The translations under genes were made by a program, and so were the position numbers. Below, one piece after another: positions 24,519 to 29,715 of a stretch of DNA of 29,715 nt. Each line of letters opens with the position of its first letter. The first letter of the stretch is position 1. A model generated the notes under the pieces. It saw only the letters and a program-made list of their open reading frames with translations, did not search any database and had not been told where the DNA came from. The stretch comes from a virus, in IMG/VR virus record IMGVR_UViG_3300009183_000038, positions 1-29,715 of that record; one strand, given 5' to 3'.

Positions 24519-24987
24519 ACACTACGAGTATTGGCTCGGATGTGCTATTAAGATAACGCGAACCCGGGAGGAAGCCACCGAACTACTTCACGAAGTTATC
24601 GTGTCATTATACGATTCAGAATCATTTGCAAGGGTTTGCAATAAATCAGATGCCAGGCCTTATGTGTGCGCGGCCCTGTCGATGCAGTACTATTCCAAAG
24701 ATTCAAGGTACTATCGAAAGCTCAAAGACTTTAGCGCACGAACGGTTGAGATAACGAATACTAATTATTGCCAGGAAGATTGGCTGGGTGCAAGGGTTGA
24801 CAATGAACAAGCCGCCATTCTAGTAAGTAGATTACCCGACTTTGAACGCGATCTATTTATGCTCTACATTCAGCCCGATTTTAAACTCAAGAAATTAAGC
24901 GACGAAACCGGCATCCCGGAAAAGTATTTAAAACGAGTTATTCAATTTTCAAAAGAAAAAATAAGAAATCATGTGGTTTGTAAATAG
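24469..24987 (+). CDS. Sigma-factor-like regulator, likely late transcription
   Basis: The product has 172 residues. The first half resembles sigma-70 region 2 (YWLGCAIKITRTREEATELL, then VIVSLYDS), and the end has a region 4 helix-turn-helix: RLPDFERDLFMLYIQ, LKKLSDETGIPEKYLKRVIQ. Both parts are typical of small ECF-type sigma factors. Its start (24469 or 24475) lies in the VRR-NUC gene. A phage sigma could read the three TATATACTA sites at 6872, 9615 and 27724; this is inferred, since those sites keep a host-like -33 element. Confidence 0.65.
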   Translation: MRMQKTSSIIISAAVSKHYEYWLGCAIKITRTREEATELLHEVIVSLYDSESFARVCNKSDARPYVCAALSMQYYSKDSRYYRKLKDFSARTVEITNTNYCQEDWLGARVDNEQAAILVSRLPDFERDLFMLYIQPDFKLKKLSDETGIPEKYLKRVIQFSKEKIRNHVVCK

Positions 24988-25384
24988 TAAATTAAAGTTG
25001 GAACGCCTGGAGATATGCAAAGGGTGCGAACATTATTCAAGTGTCGGTACTTGCGGACGGCCCATTATTGGAAACGAGGTTGAGGTGAATGGTGAGGTGT
25101 TGCACACTTGCGGGTGTGTGATGACGGCTAAGGCTTCATTAGCGGCCGAACATTGCCCTTTAGGCAAGTGGTCAAGTGAAAGGTTACCAAAGGTCGACGG
25201 ATGCGCTTTAAAGGAGTTTATATTGAGCCTAGACGAATACCACGTCAGCAATGAGCAGTTACAAAAGCTATTTGCCTACAAGTCTAAGATTAGTGGAAGG
25301 CACGAACAAGTCAGTACTTGCTCTGATTGCGTGAAAGATTTGATTCAAAATTTAAAAAAACAAGTAAGAAATTTGGAATGTTAG
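24971..25384 (+). CDS. Cysteine-rich zinc-binding-type protein
   Basis: The product has 137 residues. The Cys pattern is C16-x2-C19, C28, C47-x-C49, C62 then C117-x2-C120, with the N-terminal CKGC and CGC(V)M segments widely found in Bacteroidota phage proteins. It probably binds zinc, perhaps as a small transcription or recombination factor. It overlaps the sigma-like gene by 17 bases and is the last gene before the RNA locus. Confidence 0.7.
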   Translation: MWFVNSKLKLERLEICKGCEHYSSVGTCGRPIIGNEVEVNGEVLHTCGCVMTAKASLAAEHCPLGKWSSERLPKVDGCALKEFILSLDEYHVSNEQLQKLFAYKSKISGRHEQVSTCSDCVKDLIQNLKKQVRNLEC

Positions 25385-25402
25385 AAAAGTTGTATATATT
25401 TG
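25372..25402 (+). promoter_or_regulatory. Promoter for the structured RNA
   Basis: TTTG (25372-25375), 19 bases, TATATTTG (25395-25402). This fits the Bacteroidota consensus. It overlaps the end of the cysteine-rich gene, and the transcript would start near 25405-25410, at the base of the RNA's first stem. Confidence 0.75.
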
Positions 25403-25403
25403 C

Positions 25404-25517
25404 CATCACATAAAAGCTTACCCCTTGTTTGAACGACGACCGAACAAGGGTTAAGCAATCAGAAGTGAAAGCTTTTGACCTTAGCCCTGAGAGTCGTCGC
25501 TCAGGGCTTTTTTTTTT
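25404..25517 (+). ncRNA. Compact structured RNA with complementary hairpin loops
   Basis: Expected transcript of about 110 bases. P1: AAAAGCTT (25412-25419) with AAGCTTTT (25469-25476). P2 inside it: CCCTTGTT (25422-25429) with AACAAGGG (25443-25450), loop of 13 bases. P3 is a terminator: AGCCCTGA (25483-25490) with TCAGGGCT (25501-25508), 10-base loop, T tract. The loop of P2 contains CGACGAC (25434-25440) and the loop of P3 GTCGTCG (25493-25499), exact complements over seven bases, so a loop-loop contact is possible. Preceded by a consensus promoter. There is no plausible reading frame. Function unknown; known classes were not recognised. Confidence 0.7.
25483..25517 (+). terminator. Terminator of the structured RNA
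   Basis: Eight-pair stem (AGCCCTGA/TCAGGGCT) with 10-base loop followed by ten T (25508-25517). Confidence 0.93.
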
Positions 25518-25575
25518 GATTCATTTGGGCGGGAGTATATACGTTGGCGAATGAATTGTAATGGCTACCAAGAGG

Positions 25576-25782
25576 TACGGATCAGCCAAACTGCGGTGTA
25601 AAGGAATGAGCAGTATATCCGTAGGCAATTGCACATTGTCTTTAAGTAGATTCCAAGTGTTAGGACGTGCAAGTTCACTAACATATCCGACAGGCGACGA
25701 ATGGCTCCATAAAGCAAAACGTTAAGCCAAAAGGTTCACGACAACTTTACTTCATTTTGAAGTGATGTAAGGTTACTCGTGT
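25576..25782 (+). other. Further structured, gene-poor segment ahead of the HNH gene
   Basis: After the terminator there is no convincing gene until 25815, but several complementary arms: TACGGAT (25576-25582) with ATCCGTA (25617-25623), inside it ACTGC (25590-25594) with GCAGT (25610-25614); TTGCAC (25629-25634) with GTGCAA (25667-25672); TGGCT (25702-25706) with AGCCA (25725-25729); and CACGA (25737-25741) with TCGTG (25777-25781), containing ACTTTAC (25744-25750) with GTAAGGT (25767-25773). A 54-codon frame at 25561-25725 overlaps these arms and is probably chance. The segment may be a structured 5' leader of the HNH gene or a second RNA. Confidence 0.4.
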
Positions 25783-25814
25783 TATCCTTTAAGCTCAGAA
25801 ATCACCAAAAGCAA

Positions 25815-26270
25815 ATGATACAGATACTAACGTACAAAGAAGTAAAAAACAAATTCATGTTTTCAATGAAAATTGAATTAGTGAATAAAGGTTACCGGTT
25901 AGGAAAATTACACCAGGACACATCAACTTATTGTGAATTGCATTCAATACCATTTAACCGGATAAACCTTAAAAGAATAATCAATGATCTTGTAATAGAG
26001 TATGCAGTCACTTATGGAATCAAAATAATAAATCCGGATATAAAGAAAGGCAAACATTTAACCGGTGTTCTTTGGATGGAATTACGCACCCGGTTATTTG
26101 CTGAACATAAAAATGAGTGCCGGTGTTGTGGTGCTACTAAATTTTTACAAGCAGATCACATTTACCCGGTTAGCATTTATCCGGAACTTCAATTAGAATA
26201 CTCAAACCTTCAGATACTTTGCCGGGGGTGTAACATACGGAAGGGCAACCGGTACGTAAAAAAATACTAA
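25815..26270 (+). CDS. HNH endonuclease, foreign codon use
   Basis: From the ATG at 25815 the product has 151 residues (a GTG at 25779 is also in frame, adding 12 residues and overlapping a hairpin). The C-terminal domain is HNH: ECRCCGATKFLQADHIYPVS, then YSNLQILCRGCNIRKGNR, with Asp-His, Asn and paired CxxC cysteines for zinc. The N-terminal 90 residues are basic and helical, possibly DNA binding. The gene has ten CCGG in 456 bases, about one per kb elsewhere by eye, and uses CGG for six Arg codons. It looks like a homing or mobile nuclease recently gained. Confidence 0.85.
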   Translation: MIQILTYKEVKNKFMFSMKIELVNKGYRLGKLHQDTSTYCELHSIPFNRINLKRIINDLVIEYAVTYGIKIINPDIKKGKHLTGVLWMELRTRLFAEHKNECRCCGATKFLQADHIYPVSIYPELQLEYSNLQILCRGCNIRKGNRYVKKY

Positions 26271-26275
26271 ATGTT

Positions 26276-26294
26276 ATTTAGAATGATTCTAAAT
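26276..26294. promoter_or_regulatory. Palindromic operator candidate (copy 2)
   Basis: ATTTAGAAT-G-ATTCTAAAT is a perfect 9+1+9 palindrome, 21 bases before the -33 element at 26316. Its core equals the palindrome at 9595-9607. Confidence 0.55.
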
Positions 26295-26315
26295 TAAGGC
26301 AATTTGTAAAATAAA

Positions 26316-26348
26316 TTTGGATTGGTATTAAAGTTTGTTTTACATTTG
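26316..26348 (+). promoter_or_regulatory. Early promoter of the small plus-strand gene cluster
   Basis: TTTG (26316-26319), 21 bases, TACATTTG (26341-26348). It shares TGTAAAATAAATTTGG and the downstream CTATCAA...ATAACAAA with the minus-strand promoter at 24066-24098. TGTAAA (26305-26310) and TTTACA (26339-26344) form an inverted repeat with the same 28-base gap. The first gene starts 32 bases downstream. Confidence 0.85.
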
Positions 26349-26380
26349 CTCTATCAAAATAACAAAATATTAGAAACTAA

Positions 26381-26524
26381 ATGAAACATTACAATTACAC
26401 TCACAACGGTCAAACAATTTCGAAATCAATTTTTATTGCTGCTGTTCCACTTAATTGGGAAAACGAACTAAACGAATATGGTGAATATTCATACGGATAT
26501 TTTAAAGCTATACTAAGAGACTAA
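26381..26524 (+). CDS. Small early protein (47 aa)
   Basis: The frame encodes 47 residues, Tyr- and Asn-rich, beginning MKHYNYTHNGQTISKSIFIA. It is the first frame after the early promoter at 26316-26348, ATG preceded by an A-rich leader typical of Bacteroidota starts. Function unknown; it would be expressed at once after infection. Confidence 0.55.
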   Translation: MKHYNYTHNGQTISKSIFIAAVPLNWENELNEYGEYSYGYFKAILRD

Positions 26525-26544
26525 AATTAATAACACATAGACCA

Positions 26545-26757
26545 ATGAAAAAATTTATAATCAACCTTGGTTGCTTTACCCTAGGGGTAATAACGGTAAG
26601 CCTAATGTATTCAGAAATTACCCAACACCACCAGGCGCAATATGACAAATGCCTAAGCTCTCAAGACTATTCACGCGAATGGGATTGCCATTGTTTTGAA
26701 AAATGGTATCTTGCGCATCCAGTAATGAAACAAAATGAGCGAACCAAAAGCAATTGA
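26545..26757 (+). CDS. Small membrane-anchored protein
   Basis: The product has 70 residues with an N-terminal hydrophobic segment (INLGCFTLGVITVSLMY) and a polar, Cys-containing rest (KCLSSQDYSREWDCHCFEKW). The segment may be a membrane anchor, leaving the rest in the periplasm. Function unknown. The end overlaps the next small gene. Confidence 0.6.
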   Translation: MKKFIINLGCFTLGVITVSLMYSEITQHHQAQYDKCLSSQDYSREWDCHCFEKWYLAHPVMKQNERTKSN

Positions 26758-26860
26758 ACTTCTACGCGACGTAGAAACCGAAATTAACATAAGCGGTATT
26801 ATCTCAAATCACACCTATTCGGAAATAGTAAAGATCCTAAAAACCATTGACGGCAAATGA
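26735..26860 (+). CDS. Small protein (41 aa)
   Basis: The frame encodes MSEPKAIELLRDVETEINIS and 21 further residues, an amphipathic helical peptide. It overlaps the gene before by 23 bases and the NinB-like start as ATGA (26857-26860), so coupling supports translation. Function unknown. Confidence 0.6.
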   Translation: MSEPKAIELLRDVETEINISGIISNHTYSEIVKILKTIDGK

Positions 26861-27294
26861 TAATCAAAATTAGTGGCACGGTTGGCGCGGATGGCGCGTT
26901 AAGACTTCACAAGCGAAGTGAATTTGATAGGCTGATAAAAGACTTTCAGGGATCAGACGTAACATTAACCGTCACCAAACGAATTAAACGCCGTAGTGAT
27001 AACCAAAATGCGTATTATTGGGGTGTTGTGGTTGCCGACATACGTGACAGGCTTATTGACTTAGGCCACAAGTGTACTCTCGACATGGCTCACGAAATGT
27101 TAAAGGCTAGGTTTAACTTTGACGAATGGGTAAATGAAAAGACTGGAGAGGTAATAAGCTTTCCTAAATCAACCGCAGACCTATCCACGGAACAATTTTG
27201 CGAATACATTGACAAAATCATTATCTTTGCCCGTGAGGTATTGGAAATAAGTATCTTATTGCCGAACGAACAATCAGAATTGTTTGAAAGTTAA
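26857..27294 (+). CDS. NinB-like recombination protein
   Basis: The product has 145 residues. The segment TKRIKRRSDNQNAYYWGVVV near residues 40-58 and the later KSTADLSTEQFCEYIDKI near 108-125 match a small family of Bacteroidota phage proteins related in outline to NinB recombination proteins ('R-S-x-x-Q-N-x-Y-Y/W'). Length suits NinB. It may handle single-stranded DNA during recombination; this is by analogy. It is coupled to the preceding 41-residue gene. Confidence 0.55.
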   Translation: MIIKISGTVGADGALRLHKRSEFDRLIKDFQGSDVTLTVTKRIKRRSDNQNAYYWGVVVADIRDRLIDLGHKCTLDMAHEMLKARFNFDEWVNEKTGEVISFPKSTADLSTEQFCEYIDKIIIFAREVLEISILLPNEQSELFES

Positions 27295-27320
27295 TTTGTA
27301 AATAAGAAAAATTTTAAAAA

Positions 27321-27623
27321 ATGGGTTTACCTAAAGGTCGGACAAATAATCCTGGAGGCAGAACGGTTGGGAGTAAGAATGAAAAGACTATCCAATGGGA
27401 GAATTTTGGGGATTCGATAACGGGCAAGTTGGCTGAGGGTTACGACGTTTTAATGAAGCAACTTTTAGATCGGGCCATTGCGGGGGACGATGACGCGGTT
27501 GAGATTTACTTGAATAACTACGCGAAAATGTGCGAATACTTCAAGCCGAAACACGCTAGGACAACGATAGTTGGGGACAATGATAGTCCACCGGTTCAAA
27601 TTGTAATCAAATCAAATCTTTAA
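27321..27623 (+). CDS. DNA-binding protein, second terminase-small-subunit candidate
   Basis: The product has 100 residues, beginning MGLPKGRTNNPGGRTVGSKN, a basic Gly/Pro-rich arm, then a helical region (IQWENFGDSITGKL, DDDAVEIYLNNYAKMCEYF) and a final KPKHARTTIVGDND. Proteins of this shape ('GRPKGxxN...YFKPK') precede large terminases in other Bacteroidota phages and may be small terminase subunits. Here terL is 7 kb away on the other strand, so the claim is weak. It ends the early cluster before hairpins and a terminator. Confidence 0.5.
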   Translation: MGLPKGRTNNPGGRTVGSKNEKTIQWENFGDSITGKLAEGYDVLMKQLLDRAIAGDDDAVEIYLNNYAKMCEYFKPKHARTTIVGDNDSPPVQIVIKSNL

Positions 27624-27661
27624 TTAGTGAAACAAACGAACTAATTTCACAATAAGTGAAA
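27623..27661 (+). other. Paired hairpins after the early cluster
   Basis: ATTAGT (27623-27628) with ACTAAT (27640-27645), and TTTCAC (27645-27650) with GTGAAA (27656-27661). The second arm also repeats near 27626-27632, so alternative foldings exist. They precede the terminator by about 40 bases. Confidence 0.4.
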
Positions 27662-27698
27662 TGGTAATCATAGAAAGTTGGCATACGGTTTAAAAAGG

Positions 27699-27726
27699 AA
27701 GCTACTCAACGGAGTGGCTTTTTTTT
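27699..27726 (+). terminator. Terminator between early cluster and tail operon
   Basis: AGCTACTC pairs with GAGTGGCT (one G-T pair) around AACG, followed by a run of T that also forms the start of the late promoter at 27724. Confidence 0.88.
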
Positions 27727-27757
27727 GTTACTTTTACAACCAATAACTTATATACTA
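27724..27757 (+). promoter_or_regulatory. Late promoter candidate for the tail operon
   Basis: TTTG (27724-27727), 21 bases, TATATACTA (27749-27757). It shares TTTTTGTTACTTTT with the site at 9613-9626. The start codon at 27760 is only two bases downstream, so transcripts would be leaderless or nearly so if TATATACTA is the -7 box. Confidence 0.5.
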
Positions 27758-27759
27758 AT

Positions 27760-28407
27760 ATGGAGATTAAGACGGCCGCCGTTGCGGGGAAATATTCCGA
27801 CATTACTTTGGGAGAATACGTTGCCTACAAAAAGGCGGGTATATCCGAGATAATGAAATTACAAGCGGTAACAGGTTTATCAAAACAAGATGCGTTAAAA
27901 GTTTCAAGTGACAAGGCCGCGTTTGCATTGGCAAAGTTTGAGGATGCTTTGAATAACCCAAGCGCACCCCAGGCCCTTTTCAAAATAGAGTTAGGCGGGA
28001 AAGATTACGGGTTCATTCCCGATCTGAGCAAGATTACTTTAGGAAATAAAGTGGACATCATGACCAACGTCGAATCGGGTGACCTAGCGAATTGGCCAAA
28101 GGTTATGGCAATGCTATACCGTCCAATCATTGCGAACCTGGGTAGCAAGTATGAAATTGAACCTTACGACATCGACAAGGTGCATGATAGAGCTGAGTTA
28201 TTTAAAACCTTGCCCTTACCAGTTGCGGACGGGGCGTTGCTTTTTTTTTCGACTATCTCAAACGAACTAAGCGCCAATTTGCAATTATCTTTGGTGAGGC
28301 AGATGAGGAAGGAGATGAGCGAACCGACGGAGAAAAAAAAGTTGCTGAGGGCTTGGCGAAGTGGGGGTGGCTTCTTTTTGTCGAGGAAATGTGCGGATGG
28401 GATTTGA
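27760..28407 (+). CDS. Tail assembly chaperone (short form, G-like)
   Basis: The product has 215 residues. The N-terminal half (SDITLGEYVAYKKAGISEIM) matches a tail-assembly chaperone type of Bacteroidota phages that often starts 'DITLGQY'. It should bind the tape measure during tube assembly, as lambda G does. At 28335-28341 the sequence A AAA AAG lies in the right phase for a -1 shift; the -1 frame stays open to 28520 and gives a longer G-T-like form of about 253 residues. After the slip site, the unshifted frame runs 22 codons (LLRAWRSGGGFFLSRK...). The tape measure is 7.6 kb further on across the join. Confidence 0.75.
   Translation: MEIKTAAVAGKYSDITLGEYVAYKKAGISEIMKLQAVTGLSKQDALKVSSDKAAFALAKFEDALNNPSAPQALFKIELGGKDYGFIPDLSKITLGNKVDIMTNVESGDLANWPKVMAMLYRPIIANLGSKYEIEPYDIDKVHDRAELFKTLPLPVADGALLFFSTISNELSANLQLSLVRQMRKEMSEPTEKKKLLRAWRSGGGFFLSRKCADGI
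28335..28341 (+). other. Programmed -1 frameshift site A AAA AAG
   Basis: The heptamer is in zero-frame phase (codons AAA AAG at 28336-28341), as in E. coli dnaX. The run is eight A followed by G. A purine-rich AGGAAGGAG lies 20 bases upstream (28306-28314), which may act as a stimulator. No strong downstream stem was evident. Confidence 0.8.
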
Positions 28408-28520
28408 CCAAAATGGATTACATTTTAAATATGAGGGCGCATGATGTTTATACTCACGCGTGTATAAAAAAGGATAAAGACAACCATGATAGACAACAGT
28501 TATTACATCATCTTAAATAG
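28341..28520 (+). CDS. T-like extension of the tail chaperone, read after -1 shift
   Basis: In the -1 frame the codons from GTT at 28341 to the TAG at 28518-28520 encode 59 residues, starting VAEGLAKWGWLLFVEEMCGW and containing DLTKMDYILNMRAHDVY. Trp-rich short extensions like this are the T parts of tail chaperones in Bacteroidota phages. It has no obvious independent start for the whole segment. Its end overlaps the fibre start at 28486. Confidence 0.75.
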   Translation, partial: VAEGLAKWGWLLFVEEMCGWDLTKMDYILNMRAHDVYTHACIKKDKDNHDRQQLLHHLK

Positions 28521-29715
28521 GCTCAAGGCATTTGCCAACGGCCATTATTTAATTAACACTTTCACATATCATGAGATTGCGAACTTTGATATAACAAAGA
28601 ATCCGCAATACCCGATAATGCACGTTGTGCCGGTATCGATGAATCCAACCAAGGGGGCAATCGATTACTCGTTCAATATTACTTTTGCGGATTGGGTTAG
28701 AGCAAAAGAGGAAAAGCAAGAAAACGAGGTAACCGTTATAAGTGATCTACACAGATGCGCTTTGGACTTATGCGCTGAGATAACCAACGGTAATATTTTA
28801 TTCGGGGACGAAGTGTCTATAAACGGCGACGCGGTAATTGAACCGTTCATCGACGAATTTGCCAATGTGTTAAGTGGAGTTACACTTCAAATAACTATCC
28901 GAGTTCCTTACGATTGGTCGGCTTGTGACATTCCCGCGAACTGGGTTGAGGGTACCGGTGACATTCCTGATTTCGGCGGACGTTCTTTGACGATGGACAT
29001 TTACGACGAAGGTGACTTTATTGTTTCCGCGCGTGAAATGGATTTTGTTGGTGAGGGCGTTACTGTAACTTATACGGGCAACCGCGCGATAGTGACAATT
29101 ACGGGCGGTGGAGGTGGTGGCGCGGGTACGCTCCAAGAAACAACCGACAACGGTAACACCACAACCAACGACATCGAGTTCATTGACGCGGCTGAGGTAA
29201 GATTTGGTGCGGGTGGTGGCGTGTTGTTGGACAATGCTTCAAGGCTTCGTGAGGGTACTATCGATGCCAATACGGGTGGATCAAAAGGCATTGCTCAAAT
29301 ATGTGGAGTTGGCTATGAATTGAAGTGGGAGGCGGGAAGCCAATACGCAATGAATGGCAACGGTGACGCTATCCGCGTTGTTGATTATAAGTTTAACATT
29401 GCGCCCGTAGTTACTGACGATAGTTCATCGGGCTTTTACGTTGGCTCACGATGGATACTTGATAACGGGGATTCTTATGTTTGCACGGATGCAACTATCG
29501 GTGCTGCGGTTTGGGAAATTGAGACCTATGCCGATTGGAATGCAGCAAGTGGCTCACGTGAGATAGCTAACAAGCCAACCATTCCAACACTAACAAGTGA
29601 TTTGACAAATGACGGTGAGGATGGTGTTAATCCATTTATAACCGCCAATGATATTCCCGCAATACCAACGGCCACAAGTGATTTGACAAATGACGGTGAG
29701 GATGGTGTTAATCCA
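28486..29715 (+). CDS. Tail-terminator-like domain fused to tail fibre (N-terminal part; continues at 1-1849)
   Basis: The frame runs open from the ATG at 28486 to the window end (410 codons) and continues in the frame of the segment at 2-1849. Residues 1-155, beginning MIDNSYYIILNRLKAFANGH and including DYSFNITFADWVRAKEEKQE, resemble the small tail terminator / completion proteins found after tail-tube genes. Residues about 170-240 form a Gly-rich linker. A later domain includes VGYELKWEAGSQYAM and SGFYVGSRWILDNGDSYVCT, then ADWNAASGSREIANKP before the 27-residue repeats. It starts inside the chaperone T extension, so tail chaperone and fibre are coupled. The terminator reading is from pattern only. 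Confidence 0.8.
   Translation, partial: MIDNSYYIILNRLKAFANGHYLINTFTYHEIANFDITKNPQYPIMHVVPVSMNPTKGAIDYSFNITFADWVRAKEEKQENEVTVISDLHRCALDLCAEITNGNILFGDEVSINGDAVIEPFIDEFANVLSGVTLQITIRVPYDWSACDIPANWVEGTGDIPDFGGRSLTMDIYDEGDFIVSAREMDFVGEGVTVTYTGNRAIVTITGGGGGGAGTLQETTDNGNTTTNDIEFIDAAEVRFGAGGGVLLDNASRLREGTIDANTGGSKGIAQICGVGYELKWEAGSQYAMNGNGDAIRVVDYKFNIAPVVTDDSSSGFYVGSRWILDNGDSYVCTDATIGAAVWEIETYADWNAASGSREIANKPTIPTLTSDLTNDGEDGVNPFITANDIPAIPTATSDLTNDGEDGVNP
29593..29715 (+). repeat. 81-bp tandem repeat at the right end, with 64-bp terminal overlap
   Basis: Copies begin at 29593 and 29674; the second is cut by the window end. Bases 29652-29715 equal bases 1-64. See the repeat at 1-171. Confidence 0.92.

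Noticed and set aside
25561-25725. 54-codon frame from ATG at 25561
   Set aside because: It lies across several complementary arms, has no coupled neighbour and no recognisable sequence; it may be chance. Not fully excluded.
25634-25745. tRNA gene suggested by GGTTCACGA-like T-loop text
   Set aside because: No cloverleaf with anticodon stem and acceptor stem could be drawn.
25404-26270. Group I intron with HNH gene
   Set aside because: A terminator stands inside the segment, flanking genes end in their own stop codons, and no conserved P/Q/R/S core was recognised.
1-29715. Integrase, excisionase, lysogeny repressor, CRISPR or toxin-antitoxin genes
   Set aside because: No candidate showed the needed motifs; the small HTH protein at 22493-22741 lies in the replication operon and alone does not indicate lysogeny.

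Overview
This window is the essentially complete genome of a small tailed phage with a long non-contractile tail (siphovirus type). The host is very probably in the Bacteroidota, flavobacteria-like. The evidence is a major capsid protein, XkdF-type protease, portal, tape measure and large terminase of the kinds usual in phages of that phylum, plus promoters of the Bacteroidota form TTTG-N19/21-TAnnTTTG. No integrase, lysogeny repressor, tRNA or CRISPR array was seen, so a virulent lifestyle is likely. The last 64 bases (29652-29715) are identical to bases 1-64. One gene reads in frame across the join, so the molecule is circular or circularly permuted, about 29.65 kb. The break lies inside an 81-bp tandem repeat in the tail-fibre gene, so the true repeat number is uncertain.

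Layout, starting from the late region. At 27760-28520 is a tail-assembly chaperone with a programmed -1 frameshift (A AAA AAG). It overlaps the long fibre gene (28486 through the join to 1849), which begins with a domain resembling a tail terminator. Then come a small protein, an HK97-gp10-like protein, two tail proteins, a membrane peptide and the tape measure (1846-8866). The head genes follow: prohead protease, scaffold-like protein, major capsid protein, tail-tube-like protein, portal and head-tail connector (8863-14748). After these is the lysis region: two membrane proteins, an amidase, a metallophosphoesterase and a putative u-spanin (14750-17738). A bidirectional terminator at 17747-17773 closes the late unit.

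On the minus strand a second unit runs from 24037 down to 17792. It carries replication and packaging genes: an SSB-like protein, an HTH protein, a DnaA domain-IV-like protein, a helicase-loader-like protein, a winged-helix protein, the large terminase, and an unrecognised 345-residue protein at its end. It starts from a clear Bacteroidota promoter. Divergent from it lie a VRR-NUC nuclease, a sigma-like protein and a cysteine-rich protein. Then comes a 430-base stretch without a convincing gene, holding a promoter, a compact structured RNA with its own terminator and further stems. A foreign-looking HNH endonuclease follows, and then a short early cluster (26381-27623) started by a near-copy of the minus-strand early promoter.

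Regulatory signals form a plausible programme. Twin early promoters share about 65 bases, including an inverted repeat. A second palindrome (TAGAAT-N-ATTCTA) stands beside one early and one late promoter. Three late-unit sites combine a TTTG-like -33 element with TATATACTA in place of the host -7 box, which could be read with help from the phage sigma-like protein. The most novel-looking item is the RNA at 25404-25517: two hairpins, the second a terminator, whose loops are complementary over seven bases.
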